Under the pieces are notes generated by a model, which did no database searches, was not told where the DNA came from, and saw nothing but the letters and a program-made list of their open reading frames with translations. This document shows, in pieces, positions 24,462-35,149 of a stretch of DNA of 64,000 bases. The stretch is from Bondarzewia mesenterica (taxonomy: Eukaryota; Basidiomycota; Agaricomycetes; Russulales; Bondarzewiaceae). Location of the stretch: NCBI GenBank assembly GCA_004802705.1, contig SGPL01000101.1, positions 1-64,000 of the forward strand, written 5' to 3'. The first letter of the stretch is position 1. Each line of letters opens with the position of its first letter. The position numbers and the translations under genes were made by a program.

Positions 24462-25339
24462 TGATTCCAAATTACTGCCAAGTCAATTTCGATTCCTCTT
24501 CAGTTAATAATATTGCGACTCGTTTGAGCAAGGTGGCAATTGTTTGTTTCTAGATGGCCGGCACTTTCAATAACTGATGTGATGTATCTGGATGATCTGG
24601 ATAACTTCCTGAAGTCCTGACGTAGTATGCCAACAGGAACCTGTCTTCTACCTCTCTTAAAATCTTCATCCCAGTTTGCAAGCGCTTTCAGAACTCGGTC
24701 CTTGGTGTGGACTCTAGGTATTGAGCTGAGGGAGTCCGCTTAAATCCTGAAGCCTGAGATCAGAAGTTCCCGAATCTCCTCGACGCGACACACGTCCGCG
24801 TTCGTTCATGTCCACGCCGCCTGTGTCACCCGCTGCCCTCGGGCGCTTGCTGCTGCTGCGGAGTAGGTTGTATAAGTGAACTTGGGGCAGGCCTATCTCG
24901 ACTCCCTCCGTGTTCTTATATTTTGCGCTCTCCTGTGACGGTGAGCTATTGTCCAAGTCAGCTCTGCTATTAACACCACACTCATCTTACCGCTCCGGCA
25001 GATGCCTTCGATCTCATATCCGACTGTGCTAACTGCACGCGAGCGCGAGCGCGAGGCGCCCGCCTTACCTACATCTATCGAGCCAACAGCATGCACTCTG
25101 CCTGCGATATCAGATTTGTCAATTCAAGCTGTAGCACCGCGTGCAGTAGCAGCCTCATTGAATTTTGCATCCCATCAAATCGATCCTCAAACGCCATCCG
25201 TCCCGCGAGAGGTTACAATTACGGAGTCCCCGAGGTTGCGCCGGGCTCGTGCTTCAGGTCCTGCAGAAGCATCATAGGTTTTAGTTTTCAGATGGAAATG
25301 TCACTTTTCTGATATGAAACATTTCACCTCATTCTATCT
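24462..25339. other. Intergenic
   Basis: An open frame at 25002-25277 (rich in Ala, Pro, Arg) has no recognisable domain and no CaaX end. Nothing else supported. Confidence 0.4.
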
Positions 25340-25939
25340 TGACTTCTCAATCGAATCAGCTTCCAGGTCAAGAATACACTTTACTGTGTCCATCAATATT
25401 TCTTCAGCCGTGACTCCTTGTACTTGCTTGGGCGCTTTGCAGGAGGAGTTAATCACCAAGCGTCTCCAATGACAATTGTGTTGGATAACATAGAGACAGA
25501 AGTTTTTGACGCGTTTCTGTCAATTCTGTATCCTTCGTGTGTATCTTCCGGCATTGTTGGGTGTGTTATCTAAATTCATTAATCCCCTTCCGACATGACC
25601 TATTTAGGAGTTTCAAGAAGTGTGACATTCCAACCGTCTTAGAATGGAGTTCTGCTCTCCATCTGGCCACGGAATGGGGCTTCACAACTATTCGCGATCT
25701 TGCAATCGTTTCCCTGGATGCCATATCTTCGCCAGTCGACAAGATTTTCACACGCGCGCGCTGACGATGTGAAGCATTGGCTTGTACCTGGCTATGCAGC
25801 ACTTTGCGAGCGATCAACTCCGCTGAGCAAGGAGGAGGCTGAAAGGCTAGGAATCAGCGATGTGACTTTCATCTTCACGCTGCGCGAGAGCGTGCGCGAT
25901 GAAAAGCTGCAGGTTTCTTCTGAGGACATCATTCAGTGA
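25340..25939 (+). pseudogene. BTB/POZ domain protein remnant
   Basis: Pieces of a BTB/POZ fold typical of the large agaric BTB family. VKNTLYCVHQYFFSRDS (about 25367-25417), IVLDNIETEVFDAFLSILYP (about 25474-25533), then after a short intron TVLEWSSALHLATEWGFTTI, and ALCERSTPLSKEEAERLG (about 25799-25852). The frame breaks at CACACGCGCGCGCTG near 25748-25762, where one base separates VDKIFTRA from DDVKHWLVPGY, and the 5' end lacks a usable start. It could be a decayed copy or a sequencing error in the CG run. Confidence 0.6.
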
Positions 25940-26104
25940 GTCGAACGAGCTCGATCCCGGATTGACGGAGGGATGCGTTGATGTAACAATACAGGAGAAA
26001 GGTATAAATACATCATCAAGATCAAAGAAAGGTAGAAAGGGAGTGTTATACATAGTAGTAAGCAAGATTGAAAAATGGAGTCCAAATAAAAACTGAAGAT
26101 TCTG

Positions 26105-27581
26105 TCATTTCGAATTGCGATCGTAAACGGTGGTAACGGACGTTGTTGTCTGTAAAGTCAGCGTCTTCTCGAATTTTGTGTGATAAATGGATGAATCGAA
26201 ATATTGGTGATCGGGTAGTAGACGGGGTACATAGATAGGCAGGGAGCCGGAAACAATCGTGGAAGTGGAACTGGTTGCATCCGGATATCTGAAGACAGTA
26301 TGAGCGTGGATAAGGAGCCGACACTATCGAAAAACTCACCCTCGAGAAGCGCGCGTCCTGGACCCAGGCCAGAGCCGAAGATGACGGCCGCAAAGAGCAA
26401 AGAGCCTGCAATAATTCCTGCATGCTTCCTCTGCGAAACCGAAAAAAGCAAAGAACACAATCGCGCAGACGGGGACAATCCATCGACTCAATTCCAACCC
26501 GAAGGCGAAACTGTGATTCGAATGCCAGGCAGAAGATGGGATGAGTAGGACCCGCGAGAATTGAAAATGGGTGTCCGCCCATCCTCGCCAAGGGAATAAA
26601 GGACTACTGGTAAGGTTGAGATAAAGGCCATACAAGCTGTACGGCACGGTGAAAAGGAGATCGGCAGAGGCAAGAGCCATCAATCGAAAGTAGCGGTTGA
26701 TAGTCAGAGATGAATGAGTTGATATGAGTTGACTAAATTGTGCGCGACGTTTGAGGAACGCCCGTAAAGTCAATACTACAAACATGATCAGCCGAGATAC
26801 TCACATCGTCGAGACTGAATGTGCTTACGACAATAAACGGCGGATACGAGTCCAATAACGACGGGCCACATGACGACAAGCGGATAGGCGAGAGGGGTAT
26901 TATAGGTGGTAGGGAAGCAGCCGATGTCTTCAAAGATGTTGTAACGATGCCCTGTGATAGTTTTGATTATCCCCGGTGTAGACACCCATCTAGAGTCTTA
27001 CCTTGAACGACATACTCTGAAAATTGAGAGGGCGTGAGACAAGGAGCATTGAATCAGATGCAATGAACTTACGAAGTGCCATTTGTATGACGGGAATGCC
27101 CATTCCAATCGCAATGTCGATGATTACAGCCCGCTGTTTCTGACACTGCATGTCAGCATGCTTCATTCAACATAGTTGTACTGACAGTGGAGTAACATAC
27201 GTCTCGCCGGGTTATAGACGCACTCTGCATACTGGCAATCTTGTAAAGCCGACGATTGATACAAAGCGATGCTGACGGAATAGCGACAGCAATTCCAATA
27301 ATCAGACGGGTTGCTCAACATAAAGTCAGCACAGAAACGGTGTAGGGTAAGGCCTGAGGAAGAAACTCACATATATCGCACCAAATGGGGGCATGATCAA
27401 TGGCATTTCCGTGCCAAACAAGGGAGTTCACAAACTGATTCAGACAAGCAATGGCCGTCCACACTATGTATAAACAAGTCCCAGAATTCCAAGCTTGGAG
27501 ATGCCAAGGAAGCGGGATAAGAACGATGATGAAGCCTATAATAGTGAAGACGGGAAACACAGGATAACTGGGATCGGACAT
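26105..27581 (-). CDS. STE3-type pheromone receptor (GPCR), receptor 3
   Basis: Third STE3 receptor, most similar in wording to receptor 1. Seven exons: 27581-27371, 27313-27201, 27139-27073, 27016-27002, 26951-26829, 26775-26340 and 26288-26105, giving 382 residues in frame. Motifs: LIPLPWHLQAWNSGTCLYIVW, NSLVWHGNAIDHAPIWCDI, SLCINRRLYKIAS, VVQGHRYNIFEDIGCFPTTY, LTLRAFLKRRAQFSQL after helix 5, FFAFFGFAEEACRNY after helix 7 and a short tail of about 90 residues ending SLPIYVPRL...NSK. The 15-nt exon at 27002-27016 supplies QYVVQ just before GHRYNIF and is needed for the frame. A CaaX pheromone gene starts 640 bp upstream in the opposite direction, the usual arrangement of a working receptor-pheromone pair. 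Confidence 0.93.
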
Positions 27582-28220
27582 GAGATGATGAAAATTTGGC
27601 TGAGAAGGGTGCAGCTGAAGCCTGACGCCTAGGGCCCTAGGGAGCCAATGCTCCTATATAAATGACTCGTCCATGCTTAAATGAAGCACTGAAATAGATC
27701 ACCACGTCCATTGTGCGTCTCGCGTAGGTGAGAGGAGAAAGGGAAACAATGGTTATTACGTAACGAATGAGATTCTTACAAAGTTTGGGCTCCGCGCCAT
27801 CTGGGAACGGTTCCCAGATATTCGCCGCACATGGTTACGAAGACAAAGAAGAATATCGAAAGTCTGCTGTCTGATCTACAGTCCTGATTTACCATCCTAA
27901 CGTCTGTCTTATTCGTTCTACATCCCTGAGTTTCCTAGTTTTTTCTTTTGTTTTGGGTAGGGCCGCATGCTTGGCTCTGCTTGGCTACGCTTGGTCGTGT
28001 CACACGGTCACTCATCTCTGTCGAACATTGTCGTCAACAATGCATCTAGTGCACATTGTCCAACTTTTTTTTTTTGTACCCTCTAGCACTTTGTCTTCGT
28101 GAGGAGGGATGGTATCCTCACTCATAAAGCGAGGCTCGGCATCGCCAATACGCCATTTTCCAACCACGTCTTCCTGAACTTTGAGGCTCACATATGAACT
28201 CGAAATTCGAATCCTCCAAC
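27582..28220. promoter_or_regulatory. Divergent promoter region of receptor 3 and pheromone 1
   Basis: About 640 bp between two divergently transcribed mating genes. No other gene is seen. A shared control region would fit co-regulated mating genes, but I cannot point to a specific operator. Confidence 0.4.
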
Positions 28221-28397
28221 ATGGACACATTTTTCACTTTGGATACGATCAGCACCACCAACGAATGCGATAGTGCTGTGGTTACATCGTCATCATCCTC
28301 TGCATCATCGTCACCAAAATCACCCTGCGATCATGCGCCGCTCTGCGACTCCGAGCATCTTGGCCTCGGATGTCCGTGGTACTGCATGATTGCGTGA
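28221..28397 (+). CDS. Lipopeptide mating pheromone precursor 1 (CaaX, CMIA)
   Basis: Uninterrupted 58-codon gene. It starts MDTFFTL, the style of basidiomycete pheromone precursors, runs through a Ser-rich middle, and ends with CMIA followed by TGA, a CaaX box for farnesylation, trimming and carboxymethylation of the Cys. The Glu-His pair in SEHLGLGCPWYC fits the two-charged-residue cleavage signal seen in this family, predicting a mature peptide of about nine residues ending in the modified Cys. An in-frame ATG at 28194 exists, but the MDTFFTL start fits the family. Secreted peptide that would activate a STE3 receptor of a different specificity. It lies divergent from receptor 3. Confidence 0.9.
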   Translation: MDTFFTLDTISTTNECDSAVVTSSSSSASSSPKSPCDHAPLCDSEHLGLGCPWYCMIA

Positions 28398-29057
28398 TGG
28401 CCTACCGATGGGCTGATGGGCGGCTGCGCAGGCTCGCTGTTGCCTCAGGTATAGTGCTCGGTGAAATCAATATATGTATGACATCCAAAATTGATAATCC
28501 CTTTTCACAGAATGATCGTGTTGCTCTAGGTTGCTCTGGGAGCGCAACAGTACTTATTCATTATTTACACACTTTCGCCCTTCTGGATATCATATATAGG
28601 GTTTCGACGCTGCTACCCCCGACACAATGGACTTTAATCCGGTATTCATTAGCTGCACCTCTATTTTTCCTTCTCATACCCGCGCTCGAGCTGAGCTTGA
28701 GGCACCCCACATACTATATTGTTATGCCATTTTATTGTTTCAGTGAAGTCAGCCTATCCAAGTGGCGGGCTTATATACCTGATGCGATGTACGAATAGAT
28801 CATCCCGAATTCTCGTCTGCTTGAGCCGCCCAAGTCGTACAGCGTGACCGGTGCGGCTATTTGCACCTCCGCGTTCTTTTATGGTACGGTAAAACGGTGC
28901 TAGAGGGACGTTGCACTTGTTTCGGAAGTGACACTGATGAGGGACCAGGGAAGGACGAAGGTGAGAGAAAATAGCGAGCATTGCGTTGAGAGAAGAGAGT
29001 TACATAGGCTCATGAATATATAGCGATAAAGTGTGGACGTCATGTTGAAAGCAAAGT
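28398..29057. other. Intergenic between pheromone 1 and the sirtuin
   Basis: Several short frames without motifs. No gene supported. Confidence 0.4.
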
Positions 29058-30599
29058 TCAGATTGGAGGAGAGCATGATATCCGCGGCGTCCCCTTTTGT
29101 TCCGGTAGCCTCTCCAAATTAGCATGCGGCTGTTCGGGAGTCGTTGAGGATTCTCCGTTGTCCCCGTTATTACCGCCCTGCACCCCAGCCTTATCGCTCG
29201 TCTCCGCAATTTGAATCTCGCCCTCCTTGTCCTCGTGACCCTCCTGCGAATTTATGTGCAAGGCCTCGCTAATCTCAACGGCAAGTCGATCCACGACATC
29301 TTCAGCCTTTTCGTGCTTGATTTCACCCGGCTCCCCGAGACCTTCCACATCTGTTAGCACGGATGCTGCAGTGACTTCCCATTCCTTTGTCAATTCCTCC
29401 TCCCAACCAAGCTCCTTGCAGAGTTCCCTGACAATATCATCGCACTGTCCGAGGAGGACGATATCGTCAATTTGACTGCCTATGTTTCCGGCCCTTTCGA
29501 GATTGATCAAGACCCGCGGACAATCAGAGTTGACCCTATTCGCCAGAGATGCGAATGGGTGTACGGTCAGCGATGTGCCCATCACAATCAGCAAATCAGC
29601 TTCACGGAGCAGAGGGACAGCCTTCCCAAAAGCCACAGGAAGCTGAATAGGAATGGAGAAGATTGAGTGAGGCAAGGGCCGTGAATAAGTGAGCAAGAAC
29701 GTACAGATTCTCCGAAAAAGACAATGTCTGGCTTGACCAGGCCTCCACAGTCCTCGCATTTCGGAATTTTTCCACTGTGGACAAGTTCCCTCATCATCTT
29801 GCTGTCGAAGGGTTTTCGGCATTCGATACATCGCTGTGTCGCAAAGCTTCCATGTGCCTCGATGATTTTGTCTTCAGGGACCCCGGCTCTGCGTTCCAAC
29901 GTGTCAATGTTTTGAGTGAAACACATGCGCAGCAGATTTCTTTCGGCTAGAAGTTTGACGAAGGTATGCGAAAGTGTTGGCCGATAGTGTCCCGGATAGA
30001 GCTCTTTGGCAAGCGCGTAGACTGGAGATAGAGGGTGTGAGTTGGATTCTATTGAATGGCATGAATGATATCCTTACACGGTTGCGGTTGTTCTCGGAAA
30101 AAGCTCATCTCAAACACTGCCTCCGGGTGCGGCAGATTGAGCCTGGCGAGATTCGCCTTCACAGACAGGTCATCCCGCTGTCGACATGTAGGCTCAACAT
30201 ACATACATAGAGACCTGATGGAATCTCTCAGAGTGAGACAACGACTATGAGAGTAAGAAACATACCTGTTTTCGGAGAGCGGAAGTCTGGCATACCAGCC
30301 GACGTGCTGACACCTTAATCATAACATAGCACTCTGTCAGAGCCGATTTAAGAAAGATGACACTAGTACGTATACCTGCACCGAGCTGTAGTACGGTCAA
30401 ATCTAATTCAGAAAATACAATCATTTCATCTGAAATATTAGAATACCATAACAAACACGTTCTTGCACTGATCGGACTTCATGTACTTCGCAAGCGCTGG
30501 AAGGTCTTTGCCTTCAAGTCGTGGACGAACATCGGGTTGTGGCTGTTGCTGACGATCTCCAAAAAGAATTTCAAGCAAGTCTAAGTTTAGGCAGTCCAT
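29058..30599 (-). CDS. Sirtuin, NAD-dependent protein deacetylase (HST2/SIRT2-like)
   Basis: Class III deacetylase that removes acetyl groups from histones or other proteins using NAD. Seven exons: 30599-30447, 30385-30376, 30313-30266, 30214-30207, 30156-30078, 30021-29705 and 29642-29058, giving 399 residues in frame. Motifs: GAGVSTSAGMPDFRSPKTGLY for NAD binding, FTQNIDTLERRAG, catalytic His in EAHGSFATQ, paired zinc ligands in RCIECRKPF and KCEDCGGLV, VKPDIVFFGES and IVMGTSLTVHPFA. The tail after about residue 300 is acidic and unrelated to catalysis. Exons of 10 nt (LGAG) and 8 nt (GLY) are required to keep the NAD motif in frame. Cytosolic Hst2 orthologues start the same way (MDCLNLDLLE). 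It sits between the two pheromone genes. Confidence 0.92.
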
Positions 30600-32141
30600 A
30601 GTAACTGAAGAACAAAGTAAGAAAGTGATGAAGCTGGATCCTGGATGTTTCCTATCGTATCCGGGGCCAAATGGATTCACGGGCCGCCGAAATGGCTGAC
30701 GTCACGAAATATTTCAAGTTATCATCGTGGGAACCATGGTGGTTATATAGCAGATATTGTTTCGTCTGAGACCCCGGGAACTATGAGCGATAGATTATTT
30801 CTAAACTTTCGATGATCCCTTTGCAACAATGGCAACCTCAGTAAGAATGAAAATTCACGCGCACTCCCCTTGGTTCTCAGCTTGTGATATCTAGAATCTT
30901 TTCCAATCTCGTGTTGATTCTTGAGTGGGATCAGGCTAATTATGTGCCTTGTATCTACACCATCCTTATCCAGCTTCTGGTCTACATTGTACGAGTGAAT
31001 GTATGATTTATTGAATCAAGATATTTTAAGTATGCTTTCGACAGTTTGACGTTGAAATCATATAGGTCATTGCCTCAGGTCCATTTGAACCGTAATTGAT
31101 GAGGAACTCACAGTGACATGCATATGAGATGCAGACACCACCCAGTCCGGTTCCATTTGATATAGGGCTAACGCGCGCACAAGGCGGGACCATTCATTTT
31201 CTCAGGGCTCGGGATGCGCGCAGCCTCCCTCTCGGTGATACATGCCACCCTGCAGGTTGCATGCCAGATTTCCATCTATCTCTCGTCACCAATGTGCGCA
31301 CCAAGTCCAAGAATGATATGATCAGCATAAAATTGATGGATACATACAGATCACAACGTGAAACTATCACGATAGATATGAAAATGAGATCATCATTTTC
31401 TCGCCGGTCTCTGCTAAGTCAGATCGGTAAAACGGTACTTGCAGCGGAAGCTTGTCCTGCCATAATCAGTCCATCATGCCATTTCCAGCTGATGCTGCGT
31501 CTAGAGGCGAAGAGGAATAATGACGCAGAAACAGGAGNTAAGAGAGACAATAGGGAGCGGATCACAAAGCAGTGGACCACGAATCCGAGACGTGCGAGCG
31601 TCGTCTAGATGAGGTCACTGTCTAATCGGAAAAGGTACGTACCCGACATTGAGGACCATTTCATCAATATGGGTGTCGTGGTGTTTGGCATGAAGTTTCT
31701 TTTCTCGGGCGCTGCGAGGAGCAGGGCATTGGCACAAGTTACCGTGCATTTTGCCTCATCCTACTTCAAGACAGACCAAATAAGGTGAGTGGACCATGGC
31801 GAGTGACAAGGTGAGTACCTGAATGTCCAGATAAAGGTCGTGGTACCGTGAGAGCTACCGTATGGTAACGGATTCAAAATGGGGCGTGTGCTGATATGAA
31901 AAATCAGGATAACAGATGACGCTCGCCTTACAATCAGATTAAGAGCTTGCGGAAAACAAAGTGAAAGAGATTAACCTATATCAGCATCAAACTCGTAGTG
32001 CTATCCAAGCTAGCCGCAAACGAGGGGAAAATATCTTTTACATTACGATCAGCAATGAATTCAGATGACACAATCAAATACTGAGCGAACCAAATTCATA
32101 TCGATCATATACTGCCAGTTTGTAGCTTTCACAAGTCAGCT
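30600..32141. other. Intergenic
   Basis: Upstream of the sirtuin and downstream of the RG-rich protein gene. One ambiguous base at 31538 lies in an unconvincing open frame (31129-31608). No CaaX pheromone end found on either strand. Confidence 0.4.
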
Positions 32142-33070
32142 CTATCCCAGCAAATCGTCCAAGAAAGCCTCCATTTGAGGTTTAGGATCCTTCGCAGGTT
32201 TGTCTTGCTGTGTCGGGAGTGGTGGTGCTTCAACATACGACTTCTCTGAAGGTCAAGTCCAGAAATCAGCCATGAAATGATATACTGACGAAGTAAAAAA
32301 ATACCTTGTCTTCGCTCAGCCCGGCTGGGCGCTCCGCCACGATTAGCGATTCTGCCCCTTTGCTGCTGAGCAGCCTTCACGCGAAATCGTGTTTTTAGAT
32401 CTACCATACCGAACGTCACGAGGGTCACACGTCGACGAAGATTCAATAGGACAATGCTGAGAGATCTTACCCCAATTTGCCTCCGCTGCAGCCTTCTCGC
32501 GAGTCATCTCCTCCAGCTCCGCGTCCCATTCAATCTGCTGTACCTTTCCCTTTCTTGACGGTGCATCCAAGGTGCCTTTCGCCGAGATATGCGATAGCGT
32601 ATAATCGACATCGTCGTCTTCCTCGTCCTCAGGCTTGCTCAAGACTTGTGGTACCTCTTCGCGCCGTTGTCTCTCCAAGAACTTCGACAGATCAACTTCA
32701 GGCTCCAAAATCTCCTCTCCTAACGCGCAGCGCCAGCTCTCCATCAACGAATTGACCCCTCGAACAAAAATATAAGAAACGCACCGTCCGAGCCAATCTC
32801 AGGCTCCGGCTCTGCATACCTATCCGCATTCGATGCCAAATGTCGTCTCGCGTACTTCTTCTGAAGCTCTTCCGTCTCCTCTTCGTCGAGCTCGGCTGAC
32901 CGTTCGCCCTCTAGAACTAGTCGTTGGTGGAATTCGGCGGGCCGTCCTCCGCCCTGCCCGCGTCCTCGGGCACGGAGGTATTTGCCCAGCCCGCCGCGTG
33001 AACGACCTCGCCCTCTTCCGCGGGGTTTTGTATCTGATGGGGCATTCGACGTTGACGCAGCGTTTTCCAT
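32142..33070 (-). CDS. Conserved fungal protein with RG-rich N-terminus, function unknown
   Basis: Four exons: 33070-32785, 32719-32471, 32400-32305 and 32245-32142, 244 residues in frame. Residues 15-50 are rich in Arg-Gly (RGRGRGRSRGGLGKYL), like RNA-binding RGG segments. A Glu-rich helical segment follows (EETEELQKKYARRHL), then ADRYAEPEPEIGSDG, an acidic patch (EDEEDDDVDY) and a conserved-looking stretch KGKVQQIEWDAELEEMTREK near residues 160-179. It ends in AFLDDLLG. I believe orthologues exist across fungi but I cannot name the family. The composition suggests a soluble nuclear or RNA-associated protein; this is inference. Confidence 0.8.
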
Positions 33071-34170
33071 GGAATGGTCAGTAACGCTCACGCTGAGTGG
33101 CCGCTGAAGGTTCCAGGGGTCACGGGATGTGAAATTGCACGTGCACCACGTGATTGACGCGTTTTCTCTCGACGCGCAAAAACCTCCGCGATGAGTTTCC
33201 AACCACCTTCGCACCGGGACGGGTACCTAGACTACTACACAACGGTGATCTCCCACAAACCGTTTGCGATGCGTGTTACACAACGGCTGGATCGCTTTCC
33301 ACGACGGATCGGTGGTCTAGCCACAGCATCTCTCGCGGTACTACCTTGCAGTCCATCCCGATGGTTTACGAACTAATTTCAATGTCCCCATCCTTGAGTT
33401 TCGTCAAGCGTGCGCTCTCATCAGCGCTTGACGAATACATAGCATAGTCTACCTGTTGGCCGTTGATTTACACTATCTCACTTCGTTTCTTGTTTCGTTA
33501 TGATCTGCTTATTACCTTTCCCTTACGATGAGCTGACGAGGTATCTCACATGAGCTATGATTGTAGCGTAGTCAGACTTCGTTCAAAGCAAACATAGCGA
33601 AACACACTCGCATGAAAACGCGTCTGAAGATGATTTTGCAAACGGCTGTACGGGGACACGGGCTCCCACCGAGTATTCACATCATCTGTGGGGTAGTGCG
33701 AGTTACACTGAACCTGAGAGTGTATATGAAATAGTGACGTATGATAGAAAGAAAACTACAGATATAGAACCAGAATCCGAGTATAAAATCCCAAAGAGAA
33801 GTCATTGTATCCGCACGCGGTTATCAAAAGAAAGAAAATCCTATCGAAGGTCGAAATCAACGAGGGTGGCACTGTACAATGGATGATACAGCATTCTGAG
33901 AAACGAAAAGATAACGATACAACAAAGAGTCGTCGAGAGCGATTCAATCAGGGGTGGTGAGTATGGGGTGGCGCAGCAGCGTGGGCGGGAAAAGGGGGGA
34001 AAGAGAGATTGGTTGACGGTATGATGGGGATCGGTTGACAGTGTGATATTTCCTTGACATCATCTACGACTGTCTCATAGATATGCCATGTCTGAATGGC
34101 GATCGATGAGGACGTCAGTCAGTGTTCAACAGATGGAAAGGATACAACGTACAAGCCTGGAAGGCATCAT
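33071..34170. other. Intergenic
   Basis: Small open frames (for example 33191-33376) have no motif. No gene supported. Confidence 0.4.
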
Positions 34171-34302
34171 TCATGCTACTACACAGTACGAGAATCCGGT
34201 ATTGCCATGCTCGTACTCAACGGGAGTCTGGGTCTGAGTCTCCTCAGAATCATTGGTGGAAGAATCGGTGGAGAGGAAGAGATCGTTGGAGAAGGAGTCC
34301 AT
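34171..34302 (-). CDS. Lipopeptide mating pheromone precursor 2 (CaaX, CVVA)
   Basis: A single-exon frame of 43 codons on the minus strand. It starts MDSFSNDLF, has a Ser/Thr/Gln middle and ends SYCVVA followed by TGA, a typical basidiomycete CaaX box. Glu-His in EYEHGNTGFSYC gives a likely cleavage site, predicting a mature peptide GNTGFSYC with farnesylated, carboxymethylated Cys. The layout (MDSF start, Glu-His, CVVA or CMIA end) matches pheromone 1, with a different mature sequence. It has no adjacent receptor: the nearest is receptor 3, about 6.6 kb away, with the sirtuin and RG-rich protein genes between. Confidence 0.88.
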   Translation of the reverse strand: MDSFSNDLFLSTDSSTNDSEETQTQTPVEYEHGNTGFSYCVVA

Positions 34303-35149
34303 TGCAAATGCACTGGTGTTTCGCTGGGGTGAGCTGCGATGTATGGACTGGTGCGAGCGTAGAAGGTCTGCTTGTTTGAGTCCGTCAGAGTTCTTCGCCG
34401 CTGTATTTATGCGTCGCTATAGTCCTGAAGGTCAGGCATCATGACAATAAGTCCTGAGTGGCATCGGTAAAACAGGCACTGCAAGCTGTTGTTGGGTCAA
34501 ATATTTAATTGTCAAGCACCGGGGTAACACAGGGATTCACGGCTCGGAGCTGACTGACCGTGCCAGCGTTGTACAGAAGCGGCTAGTGAATCGTCCGAGA
34601 CAAAGTGCGCATGCGGCCGGAAACAAAAAGATAGAGCGGCACAAGGTTTGCCGAAAGGCACGCTGTATACGGCAGCAATGGCCGCGGGAGGAGCTCTCAG
34701 GATACAATTGGGCGGTCAATCAGGAAGCCCGGCTGGGATGTGGATCCAGAAATTGGCAGTGGCCTCATTCATGCACGTTGCTATAAAATCCGCAGGACTG
34801 AAGGGGCATTCCCAAAATTAAACAAGGTTAGGTATCGTGCGCGAGAACATTCGGTCGGCTGGACGTACCTCTCGTTATTGTGTTGGCAGAGTTGGAAGGA
34901 CGACTTTGCTCGACGGTGGCAATTGGACCGAGTTGTCTGCCACAAGGGACAAACAAGCCCAAACTTGACCCGGAGATTCGAGTGTAAGCACTTTCACGAC
35001 TCTGCAGTGCCGTGCTCGTGCACGCAAACAATAACGCTGTCTTTGTTCTCGCGCCTTTAACGTCCTGCTCACGATCTTATCCAGCACGCGCCGAACTTGG
35101 GAGAGCCGAACTCACGCGCTCATTTCGCCTGAAGTGGCAACGTTGACCC
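34303..35149. other. Intergenic, divergent promoters of pheromone 2 and CNOT11
   Basis: No gene recognised; a CHDA-stop in one frame near 34433 is not aliphatic and has no pheromone-like upstream sequence. Confidence 0.4.

Noticed and set aside
33154..33447. Plus-strand frames upstream of the RG-rich protein gene
   Set aside because: No family motif, no codon pattern like the neighbours, and no splice continuation.
34420..34440. CHDA-stop on the minus strand near pheromone 2
   Set aside because: The a1 and a2 positions are His and Asp, not aliphatic, and no pheromone-like precursor precedes it.
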